From Mycolicibacterium malmesburyense (GTDB taxonomy: Bacteria; Actinomycetota; Actinomycetes; Mycobacteriales; Mycobacteriaceae): DNA of 56,247 nucleotides. A program made the translations under genes and the position numbers. Below the pieces are notes generated by a model, which worked only from the letters and a program-made list of their open reading frames with translations, did no database searches and was not told where the DNA came from. The stretch lies in NCBI RefSeq assembly GCF_001050015.1, contig NZ_CVTB01000257.1, forward strand, positions 1-56,247, read 5' to 3'. Positions 18,488 through 26,648 of the stretch are shown here, one piece after another; position 1 is the stretch's first letter; each line of letters begins with the position of its first letter.

Positions 18488-18561
18488 GCCGGTGTAGTTC
18501 AATGGCAGAACATCAGCTTCCCAAGCTGAGAACGCGGGTTCGATTCCCGTCACCGGCTCCA
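18488..18561 (+). tRNA. tRNA-Gly (anticodon CCC)
   Basis: A complete cloverleaf: acceptor stem GCCGGTG/CACCGGC, D-stem GTTC/GAAC, anticodon stem TCAGC/GCTGA with loop TTCCCAA (anticodon CCC), T-stem GCGGG/CCCGT around TTCGATT, discriminator T and an encoded CCA at 18559-18561. Confidence 0.95.
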
Positions 18562-18695
18562 CGCTGACCAGCGCGGCGATGCAAGACGACGCCGCAGCCG
18601 CACATTCCGATTCGGCCTCATGATGGCCACAACCGGGACTCGCGCGCACGCGCCGCCCGGCGCCGGGCTGACACGGCCGTTAAATTGCGGTCACT

Positions 18696-19115
18696 ATGAC
18701 TGAGGTCCTCCGCTCCCTGGCCACCGCCGTCGCCGCGTCGGCGATCGCGGCCGTCGCGTTCGCCGGCCCCGCGGCCGCCGACCCGCCGCTGCTCAACGGC
18801 ATCTACGGTTCGACCGACGGCGATCCCTACAACGTGTGGACCTTCGCGACGAGCTGCGGCGCCGCCGGCTGTACCGGCACGGTGTCCAGCAATCAGGGCT
18901 GGGTCACTCCCACGACGCTGACCGGCGGCCGCTGGCTCTTCACGGTGTCCAAGCCGGGCGGTCTCACCTGTGACGACGGGCATTACGAACCGGCCGTGGT
19001 GTCCATAGCGGTGGACCCGACCACGCTCGGCGGCGTACTGACGTCGGACTCGAATTACGGTTGCGCGGGCGGGATCGTCACCCAGACCCCGTTCCAGCTG
19101 AAGAAGCTGAACTGA
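18696..19115 (+). CDS. Small secreted protein of unknown function
   Basis: 139 residues, ATG start. A signal peptide ends at about residue 29 (VAFAGPAAADPP). The mature protein of about 110 residues has four Cys (SCGAAGC, LTCDDGHY, YGCAGG) that could form two disulfides, and a beta-rich look (WTFATS, GRWLFTVSKPGG). It resembles the many small exported hypothetical proteins of mycobacteria. I cannot assign a function. It is convergent with the cyclopropane synthase gene 27 bases away. Confidence 0.8.
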   Translation: MTEVLRSLATAVAASAIAAVAFAGPAAADPPLLNGIYGSTDGDPYNVWTFATSCGAAGCTGTVSSNQGWVTPTTLTGGRWLFTVSKPGGLTCDDGHYEPAVVSIAVDPTTLGGVLTSDSNYGCAGGIVTQTPFQLKKLN

Positions 19116-19142
19116 CGCGACGACTCGGCCCCGCGCGGGCGC

Positions 19143-20030
19143 TCACTTCTTCAGCGTGAACTGATTGACGTCGATGTACCCGTCTCGAAAAGCATTGGCG
19201 CAACCGGTCAAATACCGCATATAACGCTGATAGACCTCTTTGGACTGTATCGCGACGGCCTCACTGTGGTGCGACTCCAGCGCCGATGCCCAGAGGTCGA
19301 GGGTCCTGGCATAGTGCAGTCGCAGCGACTGTCGGCGGGTCATCGTGAAACCCATTTTGGCCGCGTGGAATTCGACCATCTCGATCGCCGGCAGCTGACA
19401 GCCGGGAAAGATCTCCCTGGCGATGAACTCGTTGAAACTGGCTTGTTCGTCGGGTAAGGGAAGCCCGTGCTCGACGATCTGTTCCGCGGTCAACATGGTG
19501 ATCGTGTGCAGCAGCATCACACCGTCCTCGGGCATGACGCGGTGGGCCATCTGGAAGAAGTCGTCGTAGCGGTCGTAGCCGAAGTGCTCGAAAGCCCCGA
19601 TGGAGACGATCCTGTCGACGGGTTCGTCGAATTCTTCCCATCCGTGCAACAAAACCCGCCTGCTTCGCTGGGTGTCGAGTTCGTCGAACATCTTCTGCAC
19701 GTGTGCGGCTTGGTGTTCGGACAACGTCAGGCCGATCACGTTAACGTCGTACTTCTCGATGGCCCGACGCATCGTGCTGCCCCATCCGCACCCGATGTCC
19801 AGCAACGTCATCCCGGCACGCAGACCGAGCTTGCCCAGGGACAGGTCCATCTTGGCGACCTGCGCCTGCTCGAGCGAGATGTCGCGGCGGCGGTCGAAGT
19901 ACGCGCAGCTGTAAGTCATCGTGGGGTCGAGGAACAGGCGAAAGAAATCGTCGGACAAGTCGTAGTGCGCCTGGACTTCTTCGAATGCGGTGTGAGATTG
20001 TCGGCCATGGGCGGTACCCGCCTCTCCCAC
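19143..20030 (-). CDS. Cyclopropane mycolic acid synthase family methyltransferase, start region frameshifted
   Basis: The intact frame encodes FEEVQAHYDLSDDFFRLFLD, then the SAM motif LLDIGCGWGSTMRRA, FEHFGYDRYDDFF and a C-terminus ending YIDVNQFTLKK. This is the CmaA/MmaA/PcaA family, which adds cyclopropane or methyl groups to meromycolate double bonds on acyl carrier protein. The expected N-terminus, MADNLTPH, is present but in a different frame, starting at the ATG at 20008-20006. One missing T near 19985 separates it from FEEVQ. The open frame instead reaches a GTG at 20030 whose GAGAAG stretch lies only one base away, so that start is doubtful. Either the gene is damaged or the base is a sequencing error. 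The exact paralogue and its reaction cannot be told. Confidence 0.85.
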   Translation of the reverse strand: MGEAGTAHGRQSHTAFEEVQAHYDLSDDFFRLFLDPTMTYSCAYFDRRRDISLEQAQVAKMDLSLGKLGLRAGMTLLDIGCGWGSTMRRAIEKYDVNVIGLTLSEHQAAHVQKMFDELDTQRSRRVLLHGWEEFDEPVDRIVSIGAFEHFGYDRYDDFFQMAHRVMPEDGVMLLHTITMLTAEQIVEHGLPLPDEQASFNEFIAREIFPGCQLPAIEMVEFHAAKMGFTMTRRQSLRLHYARTLDLWASALESHHSEAVAIQSKEVYQRYMRYLTGCANAFRDGYIDVNQFTLKK

Positions 20031-20248
20031 TTCTCGGAAGATTTCGTTGAAACTCCCCGGCGAAGATCAAGACAAGGCCTGACACGTTTTGTTCACACGT
20101 CCGAATTCACAGCGGAGCCCCAGATATCAGCAGCCATGTCAATTTCCAATACTGGACCGCACGTCGGCGATAGTCTTCGACTCAGCCTCGCCGTGAGCGT
20201 CTCGTATTAGCCATGCTTTCTCGCCGAGGCTGTCGAAGGAGGTGTCGA

Positions 20249-20500
20249 GTGTTCGACTCAACAAGTTCCGTTAGCCGACGCGTCGGTATGGCCGTTTTCG
20301 GTGTCGCATTCGCAACGGTCCCAGTGATCGCCGCGCTGAGTGGTGCCCCCGCACAACCGGTCGCCGAACCGGCGTGCACCGGAAGCGAATCCATCGTCGA
20401 CGGCACGCCTACGTGCGTGCCCGCGCCCGCCGCGCCCGAGGCGTCCAATATCCAGCCCGCCCCGGCCGACACTCAACAGCAGGACGGCGGGCACCACTGA
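20249..20500 (+). CDS. Small exported or membrane-tethered protein
   Basis: 83 residues from the GTG at 20249, chosen because AAGGAGG lies about five bases upstream; the frame opens earlier at 20213 without such a site. A hydrophobic segment GMAVFGVAFATVPVIAALSG serves as signal peptide or anchor. A short mature part follows with two Cys (PACTGSESIVDGTPTCVP) and a Pro/Ala/Gln-rich end (QQQDGGHH). Function unknown. It is divergent from the cyclopropane synthase gene, with a 218-base shared upstream region. Confidence 0.7.
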   Translation: MFDSTSSVSRRVGMAVFGVAFATVPVIAALSGAPAQPVAEPACTGSESIVDGTPTCVPAPAAPEASNIQPAPADTQQQDGGHH

Positions 20501-20514
20501 GGCTTCGCAGCGCC

Positions 20515-20542
20515 GGGGGCGACGTCAGTCGTCGCCGCCCCC
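20515..20542. terminator. GC-rich hairpin between convergent genes
   Basis: The left arm GGGGGCGAC (20515-20523) pairs with GTCGCC-G-CCCCC (20531-20542) around a 7-base loop, with one bulged base. It sits between the stop at 20500 on the plus strand and overlaps the end of the minus-strand gene stopping at 20525. There is no T tract, as is usual in mycobacteria. It is a candidate shared terminator. Confidence 0.4.
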
Positions 20543-23176
20543 GTCGCTGCCGTTGTCGCTACCGTTCTCGCTGCCGCTGCTGTCGGTCGCGTCACCGCTG
20601 TCGGCGTCCGCCTTGGTGACGCCTGAGCCGGCATCCTTGTCGGCGTTGGCGGCGCTCGATCCCGGCACCCTGGCGATGGTTTCGGGCGTGAACTTGTTCG
20701 CGCCGCCGTCCGCGTCGTCCTTCTTGGTGCCGCGGTAGCGCGACTCGGGGGTCGCCTTGTTGGCGCCACCATCGGAAGCGGAGTCATTCTCCGCCTCCTT
20801 TGCGGTCGACCCGAGCGAACTCACGGCGCGGTCGAGGTCGTCGACGGCCGACTTCACACCGTCGACCGCCTGGTTGACGCCATCCCGCACGGTGGCAACC
20901 TGTCGACCGACCTCCCGCTGCTGTGCGCCCAGTTCCGCCTGGGTCGGCGAAGGCAGGTCGGGCGTCTGCCGCTCGACCGCGGAGGCCACGGTCGAAACCT
21001 GTTGGCCGACTTGCGCGCTGACGGTCTTCATGATCGTGCCGGGCGTCGCCAGCATGGCGGTCAGTTGAGCGCGCTGCTCGGTGGTCAGCCCGACGTTCGT
21101 GCGCTCGACGATCCTCGTGACCGCGCGCGTCAAGACATCGGTCAGCTCGTCGCCCATGCCTGCGCCCAGGAGCCGGACGAAATCGCCTGGCAGCTGAGCC
21201 ATTTGAGCGGGGGTCAGGGTGGGCGTGCCGAACAGCGTCGGGTCACCGAACTTGTCGAGCGTGCGGGTATAGGTCCCATCAGCGTTGCGCACGACATCGT
21301 TGTAGCCGATGTTGACCAGCATCTTGAGCACCGGCTCCAACGCATCGGCCACGGGTGTGTTGACGTCTTCCCCGGTGGCCAGTCCGATGGCGGCCGAAGC
21401 CAGGCGCGGCAGCGCCAACAGCGGCAGCTGCTCGACCGGGAGCGTGTAGTAGATGGTGCCGTCGGGACCGACATACCCACCGGCGCCGAGGTTTCCGAAG
21501 TCGACCCCGGTCAGCAGGTTGGTCAGCAGCACCGCCGACGCAAGAGAGTTGGCCCATGCGATCGGGTTGGCGGTCGCGGGGGCGTCGGACATCAGGTCGT
21601 ACTGCCAGCCGACGTCGGCCTTGACCGTGACGATGATCGGTTCGCCGTCGACCGATTCGATCACGCTCTGCAGGTTGCCGAGTTCGTCGAAGCTGATGTC
21701 GCCGGCGTTTCCGGTGAGCAACTTGGTGATCAGGTCCGGGTCGAAGCCTTCCGGCAGGACGTCCTGGCGGTCGGGGGTCACCGGGTTGACGCCGGTGAGT
21801 TCTTCGTACATCGGCGCGAGCCGTGAATACAGACCGCCGTTGGGCCGCCCGGGATTGCGCACGAGCAGCAGCGACAGCAGGGTCACGTCGATGACGCCAC
21901 CCTCCTGCACCGTCTCCCACCCGACCGGGGGCGCATCCGGGAAATCGAAATCGCCCGGCAGCGGGATCTCGAGCGGATTGTTGGTGGTGTGCGTCTGGTC
22001 GGCCACCGTGACGACTCCGTCGCCGAACGTGATCTTGATCTTCCGCGGGCCCGTCTCGGGGTCTCCCACCGCGAACGGGTCGTAACCCTCGTGGGTGTTG
22101 CCCTTGGCGCTGTCGATGTAGGCCTGGTACGCCGCTCCCGCCACGATCGCCCCGTCGCCGTAGGCGATGAGGTTGACGTTGGTGAGGTAGGCGGTCCAGT
22201 TGAGGACCGGCGCAAGGGCGCTGAGGTCGCCGTTCTCCACCGCGCGGGCCAGGTAGGCGAGTTGGCCCACCGTCGGCAGGGCCGCGACATCCTCAGGCGA
22301 CGCCACCCACTGGCCCGATGTGGTCGTGGTCCAGTGGCCGTCCTTCGTCCATCCGAATTCGGGTATGTCCGTGGTGAATTCGATGGTCTGCGGGATGTTC
22401 GTCACGGCGGCCAGTGCAGCAGCCAACCCCGCGGTGTGCCCCGCGGTGGCGGCGGCCGCCGCGATCTTGGGATCCTTCGCCGCGTTCTGGGCTGCCGCTG
22501 TAGCGGCCTTGGTGGCCTCGACGACTGCCTCCGCCTTCGCGGTTGCGTCCGCGAGCTTCTTGACGGTGTCGCAGAAGTATTTGCAGCCCTTGGTGAGCTC
22601 GTTGTACCGCTTCGTATACACCTCGTTGTACTTCTTGGTGTACGCCGCGGTGGAGGCGTCTTCCGAGGCCTTGGCGATGTACGCCGCGCGGGCGATCTCG
22701 TAGCCGCCGTCGTACGCCAGTTCGTACGCCTCGTCATACAGCGGATTCGGTTCGTTGACCGTCACCGGGTGCGATCCGGTCTGGCCCCACTCACCCGGCG
22801 TGTAGTACTGGTCCTGACCCCGGTCCGTCGGGTCCAACGGGTTGACCGGCGTGTACCAGTTCACCCACACGGGCTTCAGGTCGACCTGGCCCAGACCCCA
22901 CGCCACCAGCGGGTTGCGGTCCTTTGCCGCGACCATCGCGTTGTTGATCGCGACCGGGTCGTTCGGCAGGTTCGCGCCTTCACCGATCGGCAACCAGTCC
23001 GGAACACCCACGAAATAGGTCTGCGACGACGCCGCATTAGCCATCGGCGGAGTCAAGATCATCGCCATCGACGTCGTCGCGATGACACCCGCCAGCGCCA
23101 GCCTTTTGCCGTTGCCACGGTTCAGCCTGCGCCTGCGCGCGCGGGCCCCCTCCGGTTTTGCGCTCGAACTGCGCAT
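20525..23176 (-). CDS. Large exported protein, partly PE-PPE-domain-like, function unknown
   Basis: 883 residues, ATG start with GGGGTGGGA upstream. A Sec-type signal peptide with a basic start (RARRRRLNRGNGKR) and hydrophobic core ends near MANAASS at about residue 49. Next come a Trp/Pro/Tyr-rich part, then an Ala/Lys-rich helical stretch (about 150-250). A middle domain (about 260-640) includes RNPGRPNGGLYSRLAP and YTLPVEQLPLLALPR, recalling the C-terminal half of the PE-PPE serine-hydrolase domain, but I see no GxSxG nucleophile. The last 250 residues are coiled-coil-like, then acidic Asp/Gly/Ser-rich with two DGGANK(A/F)TPE units. Probably a cell-envelope or secreted protein. An inverted repeat lies just before the start. 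Confidence 0.85.
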   Translation of the reverse strand: MRSSSAKPEGARARRRRLNRGNGKRLALAGVIATTSMAMILTPPMANAASSQTYFVGVPDWLPIGEGANLPNDPVAINNAMVAAKDRNPLVAWGLGQVDLKPVWVNWYTPVNPLDPTDRGQDQYYTPGEWGQTGSHPVTVNEPNPLYDEAYELAYDGGYEIARAAYIAKASEDASTAAYTKKYNEVYTKRYNELTKGCKYFCDTVKKLADATAKAEAVVEATKAATAAAQNAAKDPKIAAAAATAGHTAGLAAALAAVTNIPQTIEFTTDIPEFGWTKDGHWTTTTSGQWVASPEDVAALPTVGQLAYLARAVENGDLSALAPVLNWTAYLTNVNLIAYGDGAIVAGAAYQAYIDSAKGNTHEGYDPFAVGDPETGPRKIKITFGDGVVTVADQTHTTNNPLEIPLPGDFDFPDAPPVGWETVQEGGVIDVTLLSLLLVRNPGRPNGGLYSRLAPMYEELTGVNPVTPDRQDVLPEGFDPDLITKLLTGNAGDISFDELGNLQSVIESVDGEPIIVTVKADVGWQYDLMSDAPATANPIAWANSLASAVLLTNLLTGVDFGNLGAGGYVGPDGTIYYTLPVEQLPLLALPRLASAAIGLATGEDVNTPVADALEPVLKMLVNIGYNDVVRNADGTYTRTLDKFGDPTLFGTPTLTPAQMAQLPGDFVRLLGAGMGDELTDVLTRAVTRIVERTNVGLTTEQRAQLTAMLATPGTIMKTVSAQVGQQVSTVASAVERQTPDLPSPTQAELGAQQREVGRQVATVRDGVNQAVDGVKSAVDDLDRAVSSLGSTAKEAENDSASDGGANKATPESRYRGTKKDDADGGANKFTPETIARVPGSSAANADKDAGSGVTKADADSGDATDSSGSENGSDNGSDGGGDD

Positions 23177-23194
23177 GAGATTCCCACCCCTGAA

Positions 23195-23212
23195 AAATAA
23201 GTGTGCTTATTT
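23195..23212. promoter_or_regulatory. AT-rich palindrome upstream of the large exported protein gene
   Basis: A perfect inverted repeat, AAATAAG-TGTG-CTTATTT, centred about 29 bases before the ATG at 23176 (minus strand). It is strikingly AT-rich for this genome and placed where a repressor would block transcription or early elongation. The regulator is unknown. Confidence 0.5.
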
Positions 23213-23283
23213 ACTGGTGGAAATGTTAACCGAGCGTCTCCGCACGTCGGCGCAACGACAGCGCCGCGATCGGCACAAACGTG

Positions 23284-23330
23284 TTTGCTGGAGGAAATTC
23301 ACAGCCGTCTACCTCGCAATTTCCAGCAAA
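23284..23330 (-). terminator. Stem-loop between the Rv0320-like gene and the large exported protein gene
   Basis: The arm TTTGCTGG-AGG-AAATT (23284-23299) pairs over 13 bases with AATTTCCAGCAAA (23318-23330), leaving a three-base bulge and an 18-base loop. It lies 60 bases past the stop of the minus-strand gene at 23390, so it could terminate that gene. It could equally be a leader structure for the gene starting at 23176. Confidence 0.35.
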
Positions 23331-23389
23331 CTGTCAGATTGCTCACAGAGGCCGGAGGTGCGCCCTGGTACCCGCCGGGGCGGCAGGGC

Positions 23390-24055
23390 TCAGCGCAGGT
23401 AGGTTTCGTCCCCGGTCGGGTAACCGCCGCCGCGAGTCGTGATGTGGACGTGGTCGTAATGGCCGTAACCACCTCGCTGCGCACCATCGGGCGTGTAGTA
23501 CACACCGCGCCAGATCGCGTCCTGCAAGCCGAAGCGCTTCGCATTGCGCAACACATAGGAGACGACCTCGTCCCCCAGGGCGATCCCCCCGGCGCTGCTG
23601 GGGTTCGGGATCATCACGTCGAGCGCGAGGCCGTTGGGATGCCACCGCAGCGAGTCCGGCCGCACACCGCCGATGTTGCTGATCTCCGGGAAGGCCTCAC
23701 TGATCGCGCGAGACGCCAGGATCGTCTTCACCTGCAAGCCGCGTTCGGGGGCGATCCCGACCGGCAGAGAACGGTCGACGGTGCGGTAGCGGGCCGCCGC
23801 AACCATGGGGTCGGGTGCCACGCCGAGGCTGACATGACCGACCGATGCCGCGGGCACAACCGGCGCCGCCACGATCTCCAGGCAGCACGGTTTCGCGTCG
23901 ACGGGTTCCTCGACGACGGGCTTGCTTTCGGGAGCGGGCCGGGCCTGGAGGTGTACGTCTCCCCCGGCCGCGAAGAAGAGGGCTGCCGGGGCGAGCACTG
24001 CGGCCACGCCCAACGGTGACGTGCGCCGCTTCTTGGCTACGGAGTGCCGTCCCAC
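23390..24055 (-). CDS. Exported protein, Rv0320-like, with ARB_07466/peptidase-like C-terminal domain
   Basis: 221 residues, GTG start. A basic N-terminus (GRHSVAKKRR) and hydrophobic segment LGVAAVLAPAALFFAAGG look like a signal peptide or anchor. A Pro-rich linker with a CC pair follows. The C-terminal 110 residues contain the pattern RWHPNGLALDVMIPNP, WRGVYYTP and GYGHYDHVHITTRGG, typical of the His-rich domain found at the end of many mycobacterial exported and NlpC/P60-associated proteins. That domain resembles D-Ala-D-Ala carboxypeptidase-type metal sites. Length matches Rv0320 (220 residues), whose position near dcd is conserved. Catalytic activity is not shown. Confidence 0.82.
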   Translation of the reverse strand: MGRHSVAKKRRTSPLGVAAVLAPAALFFAAGGDVHLQARPAPESKPVVEEPVDAKPCCLEIVAAPVVPAASVGHVSLGVAPDPMVAAARYRTVDRSLPVGIAPERGLQVKTILASRAISEAFPEISNIGGVRPDSLRWHPNGLALDVMIPNPSSAGGIALGDEVVSYVLRNAKRFGLQDAIWRGVYYTPDGAQRGGYGHYDHVHITTRGGGYPTGDETYLR

Positions 24056-24144
24056 GCAGGGTTGTATATCAAATCGTTACATTGGCCGCAATCCAGGGCG
24101 ATCGCATCAGAGGGCCGCTCACCAGAAGGAGGATCATCTCCGAC

Positions 24145-24909
24145 GTGACGAGAATGCTCGAGGACAAGGTCATCATCGTCGCCGGCCTCGGCGGCATCGG
24201 CAACGGACTGGCTCGCAGGTTCGCCGACGAGGGAGCCCGCCTCCTGGTCGGCGATATCCAGGCTGACCTGGTGGAACACGTTGTCACCGAGATCGGTCCG
24301 GAGAAGGTCCGCGGCACGCACCTGGACGGCGCCGACGAGCGGTCCGTGGCCTCGGTGGTCAACCTGGCCGTCGACACCTTCGGTCGTCTCGACGGCATAC
24401 ATGTGAATTTCACCAACGCGGCGGACGCGTATCTGCCCGGCGGCGTGGTGGAGCTTCCGCTCGACGCGTTCGACGAGGTGATGCGCGTCAACACCCGCGG
24501 TTTCGTCATCTGTGCCAAGCACGCCATCCCGGCGATGCTCGAAAGCGGCGGCGGTTCGATCGTCTTCACCGCTTCCATCGACGCCTACAACGGCGCGAGC
24601 ACCCGGGTGTCGTACGCGATGAGCAAGGCGGCCGAGTTGGCGCTGATGCGGCACATCGCCCGCCGGTACGGGCCGAAGGGCATCCGGTGCAACGCGATCG
24701 CGCCCGGCTTGATCTGGCACTACAAGTTCGACCAACAACCGATGCCCGACGGTGTCGTCGAACAGGCTCGCGCACGCCAGATGATCAAATCCCGGTTCGG
24801 TACTCCGAACGATGTCGCCGCCCTGGCCACGTTGTTGCTTTCCGACGACGGCAGCTTCATCACCGCACAGACGATCAGCGTGGACGGCGGCGTGACGCTG
24901 CGGCCTTGA
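24145..24909 (+). CDS. Short-chain dehydrogenase/reductase
   Basis: 254 residues from the GTG at 24145, 11 bases after GAAGGAGGA; the ATG at 24154 is an alternative. The cofactor loop is AGLGGIGNGLARRFADEG, the acidic residue GD at the end of beta-2 suggests NAD(H), and the active site is S in VFTASIDAY with the Tyr-Lys pair in VSYAMSKAAEL. It has the family C-terminus ITAQTISVDGG. The catalytic Asn region reads VNFTNAAD, where NNAG is usual. Substrate unknown. The frame extends upstream to 23845 but overlaps the opposite gene and carries no family motifs. Confidence 0.88.
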   Translation: MTRMLEDKVIIVAGLGGIGNGLARRFADEGARLLVGDIQADLVEHVVTEIGPEKVRGTHLDGADERSVASVVNLAVDTFGRLDGIHVNFTNAADAYLPGGVVELPLDAFDEVMRVNTRGFVICAKHAIPAMLESGGGSIVFTASIDAYNGASTRVSYAMSKAAELALMRHIARRYGPKGIRCNAIAPGLIWHYKFDQQPMPDGVVEQARARQMIKSRFGTPNDVAALATLLLSDDGSFITAQTISVDGGVTLRP

Positions 24910-24971
24910 TACGGCTTCCGGGCCGGGGGGTAATCTCGGGACCTGATTCACCGCAAGAACGGGGACAAGAT

Positions 24972-26165
24972 ATGGACCTCGTGCTCGGCCTGTCGATGAC
25001 GTCCAGCACGGTTCGGTGGGTCCTCGTCGAGGGCACCACCGGGGAAGGCGCCACCGTCGACCGCGGCTCGTTCGACTTCGACGCTGCGGTCGATCCCGAC
25101 GACCTCCTCAATGTGGTGCTCGCCGACGTCGTCGGCCCGATCCACGCCATGGGCGTCACCTGGACCAACGAGGCCGAGGATGTGGCCTCCGGCGTGCTGA
25201 CCGCTCTCGCCGCACGCGGGTACGACAACGCGATCGCGATCTCCGAACTCGAGGCGGGCGATGTGCTGGCGGCGGGCATCGCCGAGATCGCCGACTACGA
25301 AGACGTCGCGGTGTGCATCGTGGAACCCGACGCGGCGGTGGTCGCGATGGTCAACGACGACGGAGTAACCGTCGACCGCATCGCCAGGCCGCTCGACGGC
25401 GCGGACGTGGTCGAGCTGCCCAGCAGTGTGATTGCCATGCTCGAGCTCAACGAGTGGCGACCGCAGGCCATCTTCGTGGTCGGTTCGGCCCGCGATGTCG
25501 ATCTCGTCACCTCCACCCTCGGCGACGTCACGGATTCACCGGTCTTCTCCGCGGCCGAAGCCGACCTGGCCCTGGCCCGTGGTGCGGCGCTGGCCTCCGC
25601 GCGTGCGGTCAACCGGCTGGACGCCAGGGTCGCGAAGGGTCCGTCGAGAACGGGCGCACTGGCCTCGGTGCTCGTCGCCGCCGTGGTGACGTTCGTGGTG
25701 TCGACCTCGGCGGCGGTCGGCTTGAGCCTCACCGGCGACCGTGACTCCGCGCAGCAGGCCCCCCGCGCCGCCGACGAAGAGCCCGTAGCCGTCGCGGACG
25801 AGGCGGCCCCGAAGAAGATCGACGACAAGAAGGCGACGACGCCGGCCGAGGCCAGGCCCGTGGTCGCGCAGACCATCGCCGTGGCCGCGCCTCCGCCGCC
25901 GGCCGCTCCCGCCGTCGAGCCGGCCTACGAACCGCCCGCCTACGTGCCGCCCGCACCGGGCTACACCGCGCCCGAGCCCGCCTACGCACCGCCGGCCCCG
26001 GCCGACACTCCCCCGGCGTACACGCCGCCTGCCCCGGTCTACGCGCCACCTCCGCCGGCGCCCGCCTACGTGCCGCCGCCGAAGCCGCGCCTACGCGACC
26101 GCATCATCGAGCGGATCCCCATCATCAACCGGTTCCACGAACCGGATTACTCGTACGGCCGCTGA
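24972..26165 (+). CDS. DUF7159-type membrane protein with Pro/Tyr-rich tail
   Basis: 397 residues from the ATG at 24972 (DLVLGLSMTSSTVRWVLVEG), which aligns with the start of the paralogue at 15925-17568. The cytoplasmic region covers residues 1-220 and includes VCIVEPDAAVVAMV and VVGSARDVDLVTSTL. One membrane helix lies at about 228-253. The tail is a charged stretch followed by repeated Pro/Tyr units (AYEPPAY, APGYTAPEPAYAPP) and a basic end (RLRDRIIERIPIINRF). The actin-like phosphate loops are not intact, so it may not hydrolyse ATP. It is 62 bases after the SDR gene on the same strand and convergent with the exported cupin 3 bases away. Confidence 0.85.
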   Translation: MDLVLGLSMTSSTVRWVLVEGTTGEGATVDRGSFDFDAAVDPDDLLNVVLADVVGPIHAMGVTWTNEAEDVASGVLTALAARGYDNAIAISELEAGDVLAAGIAEIADYEDVAVCIVEPDAAVVAMVNDDGVTVDRIARPLDGADVVELPSSVIAMLELNEWRPQAIFVVGSARDVDLVTSTLGDVTDSPVFSAAEADLALARGAALASARAVNRLDARVAKGPSRTGALASVLVAAVVTFVVSTSAAVGLSLTGDRDSAQQAPRAADEEPVAVADEAAPKKIDDKKATTPAEARPVVAQTIAVAAPPPPAAPAVEPAYEPPAYVPPAPGYTAPEPAYAPPAPADTPPAYTPPAPVYAPPPPAPAYVPPPKPRLRDRIIERIPIINRFHEPDYSYGR

Positions 26166-26168
26166 CCC

Positions 26169-26624
26169 CTACGGGCAGGCCGCGGGCGCATCATCGCGCA
26201 CCGCGCGGTCGGCGGGCACCGTGTAGGTGACCGTCGCCTCCGCATGCTCAGATCCCTTGTTGGACACCACATGTGGGACACCGGCGGGAACGAAGATCGC
26301 CTGTTCTGCGCCGAAGACCGCCGGGGCGCAACCGCCCGCGGTCTGCAGCGTCACCTCCCCCGCGTTGATCACCGAATACTCCGGACCCGGGTGGGTGTGC
26401 CACCCGCTGCTCGACTCCGGGGCGAGCACGAGGTTCTGAACGTAGAGGGTGGTCGGCTGGCCGACGGAGACGATCGCGATGGGCGCGTCGGTCGTCCCCT
26501 TGGCGAGGTCGGTGCGCTCGATGTCGCCCTCGGCGGGTGTCGCTCCCGCGAGCGGCGACGTCACCGTCGTCGTGAGCGCCATGGCCACGGCGACGGTGGA
26601 GGCGACGGAACATATCCGGTTCAT
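26169..26624 (-). CDS. Exported cupin-domain protein
   Basis: 151 residues, ATG start. A signal peptide (SVASTVAVAMALTTTVTSPLAGA) is followed by a single small cupin. The first metal motif is WHTHPGPEYSVINAGEV, the second is FVPAGVPHVVSNKG. The ligand set His, His, Glu, His is present, so it probably binds a metal. Two Cys (GGCAPA, PAACP) may form a disulfide. Activity unknown. The start lies 25 bases after the stop of the Rv0312-like gene on the same strand, so they may be one transcript. Confidence 0.82.
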   Translation of the reverse strand: MNRICSVASTVAVAMALTTTVTSPLAGATPAEGDIERTDLAKGTTDAPIAIVSVGQPTTLYVQNLVLAPESSSGWHTHPGPEYSVINAGEVTLQTAGGCAPAVFGAEQAIFVPAGVPHVVSNKGSEHAEATVTYTVPADRAVRDDAPAACP

Positions 26625-26648
26625 CGCCGCATTATCCGACAGCCGCGG

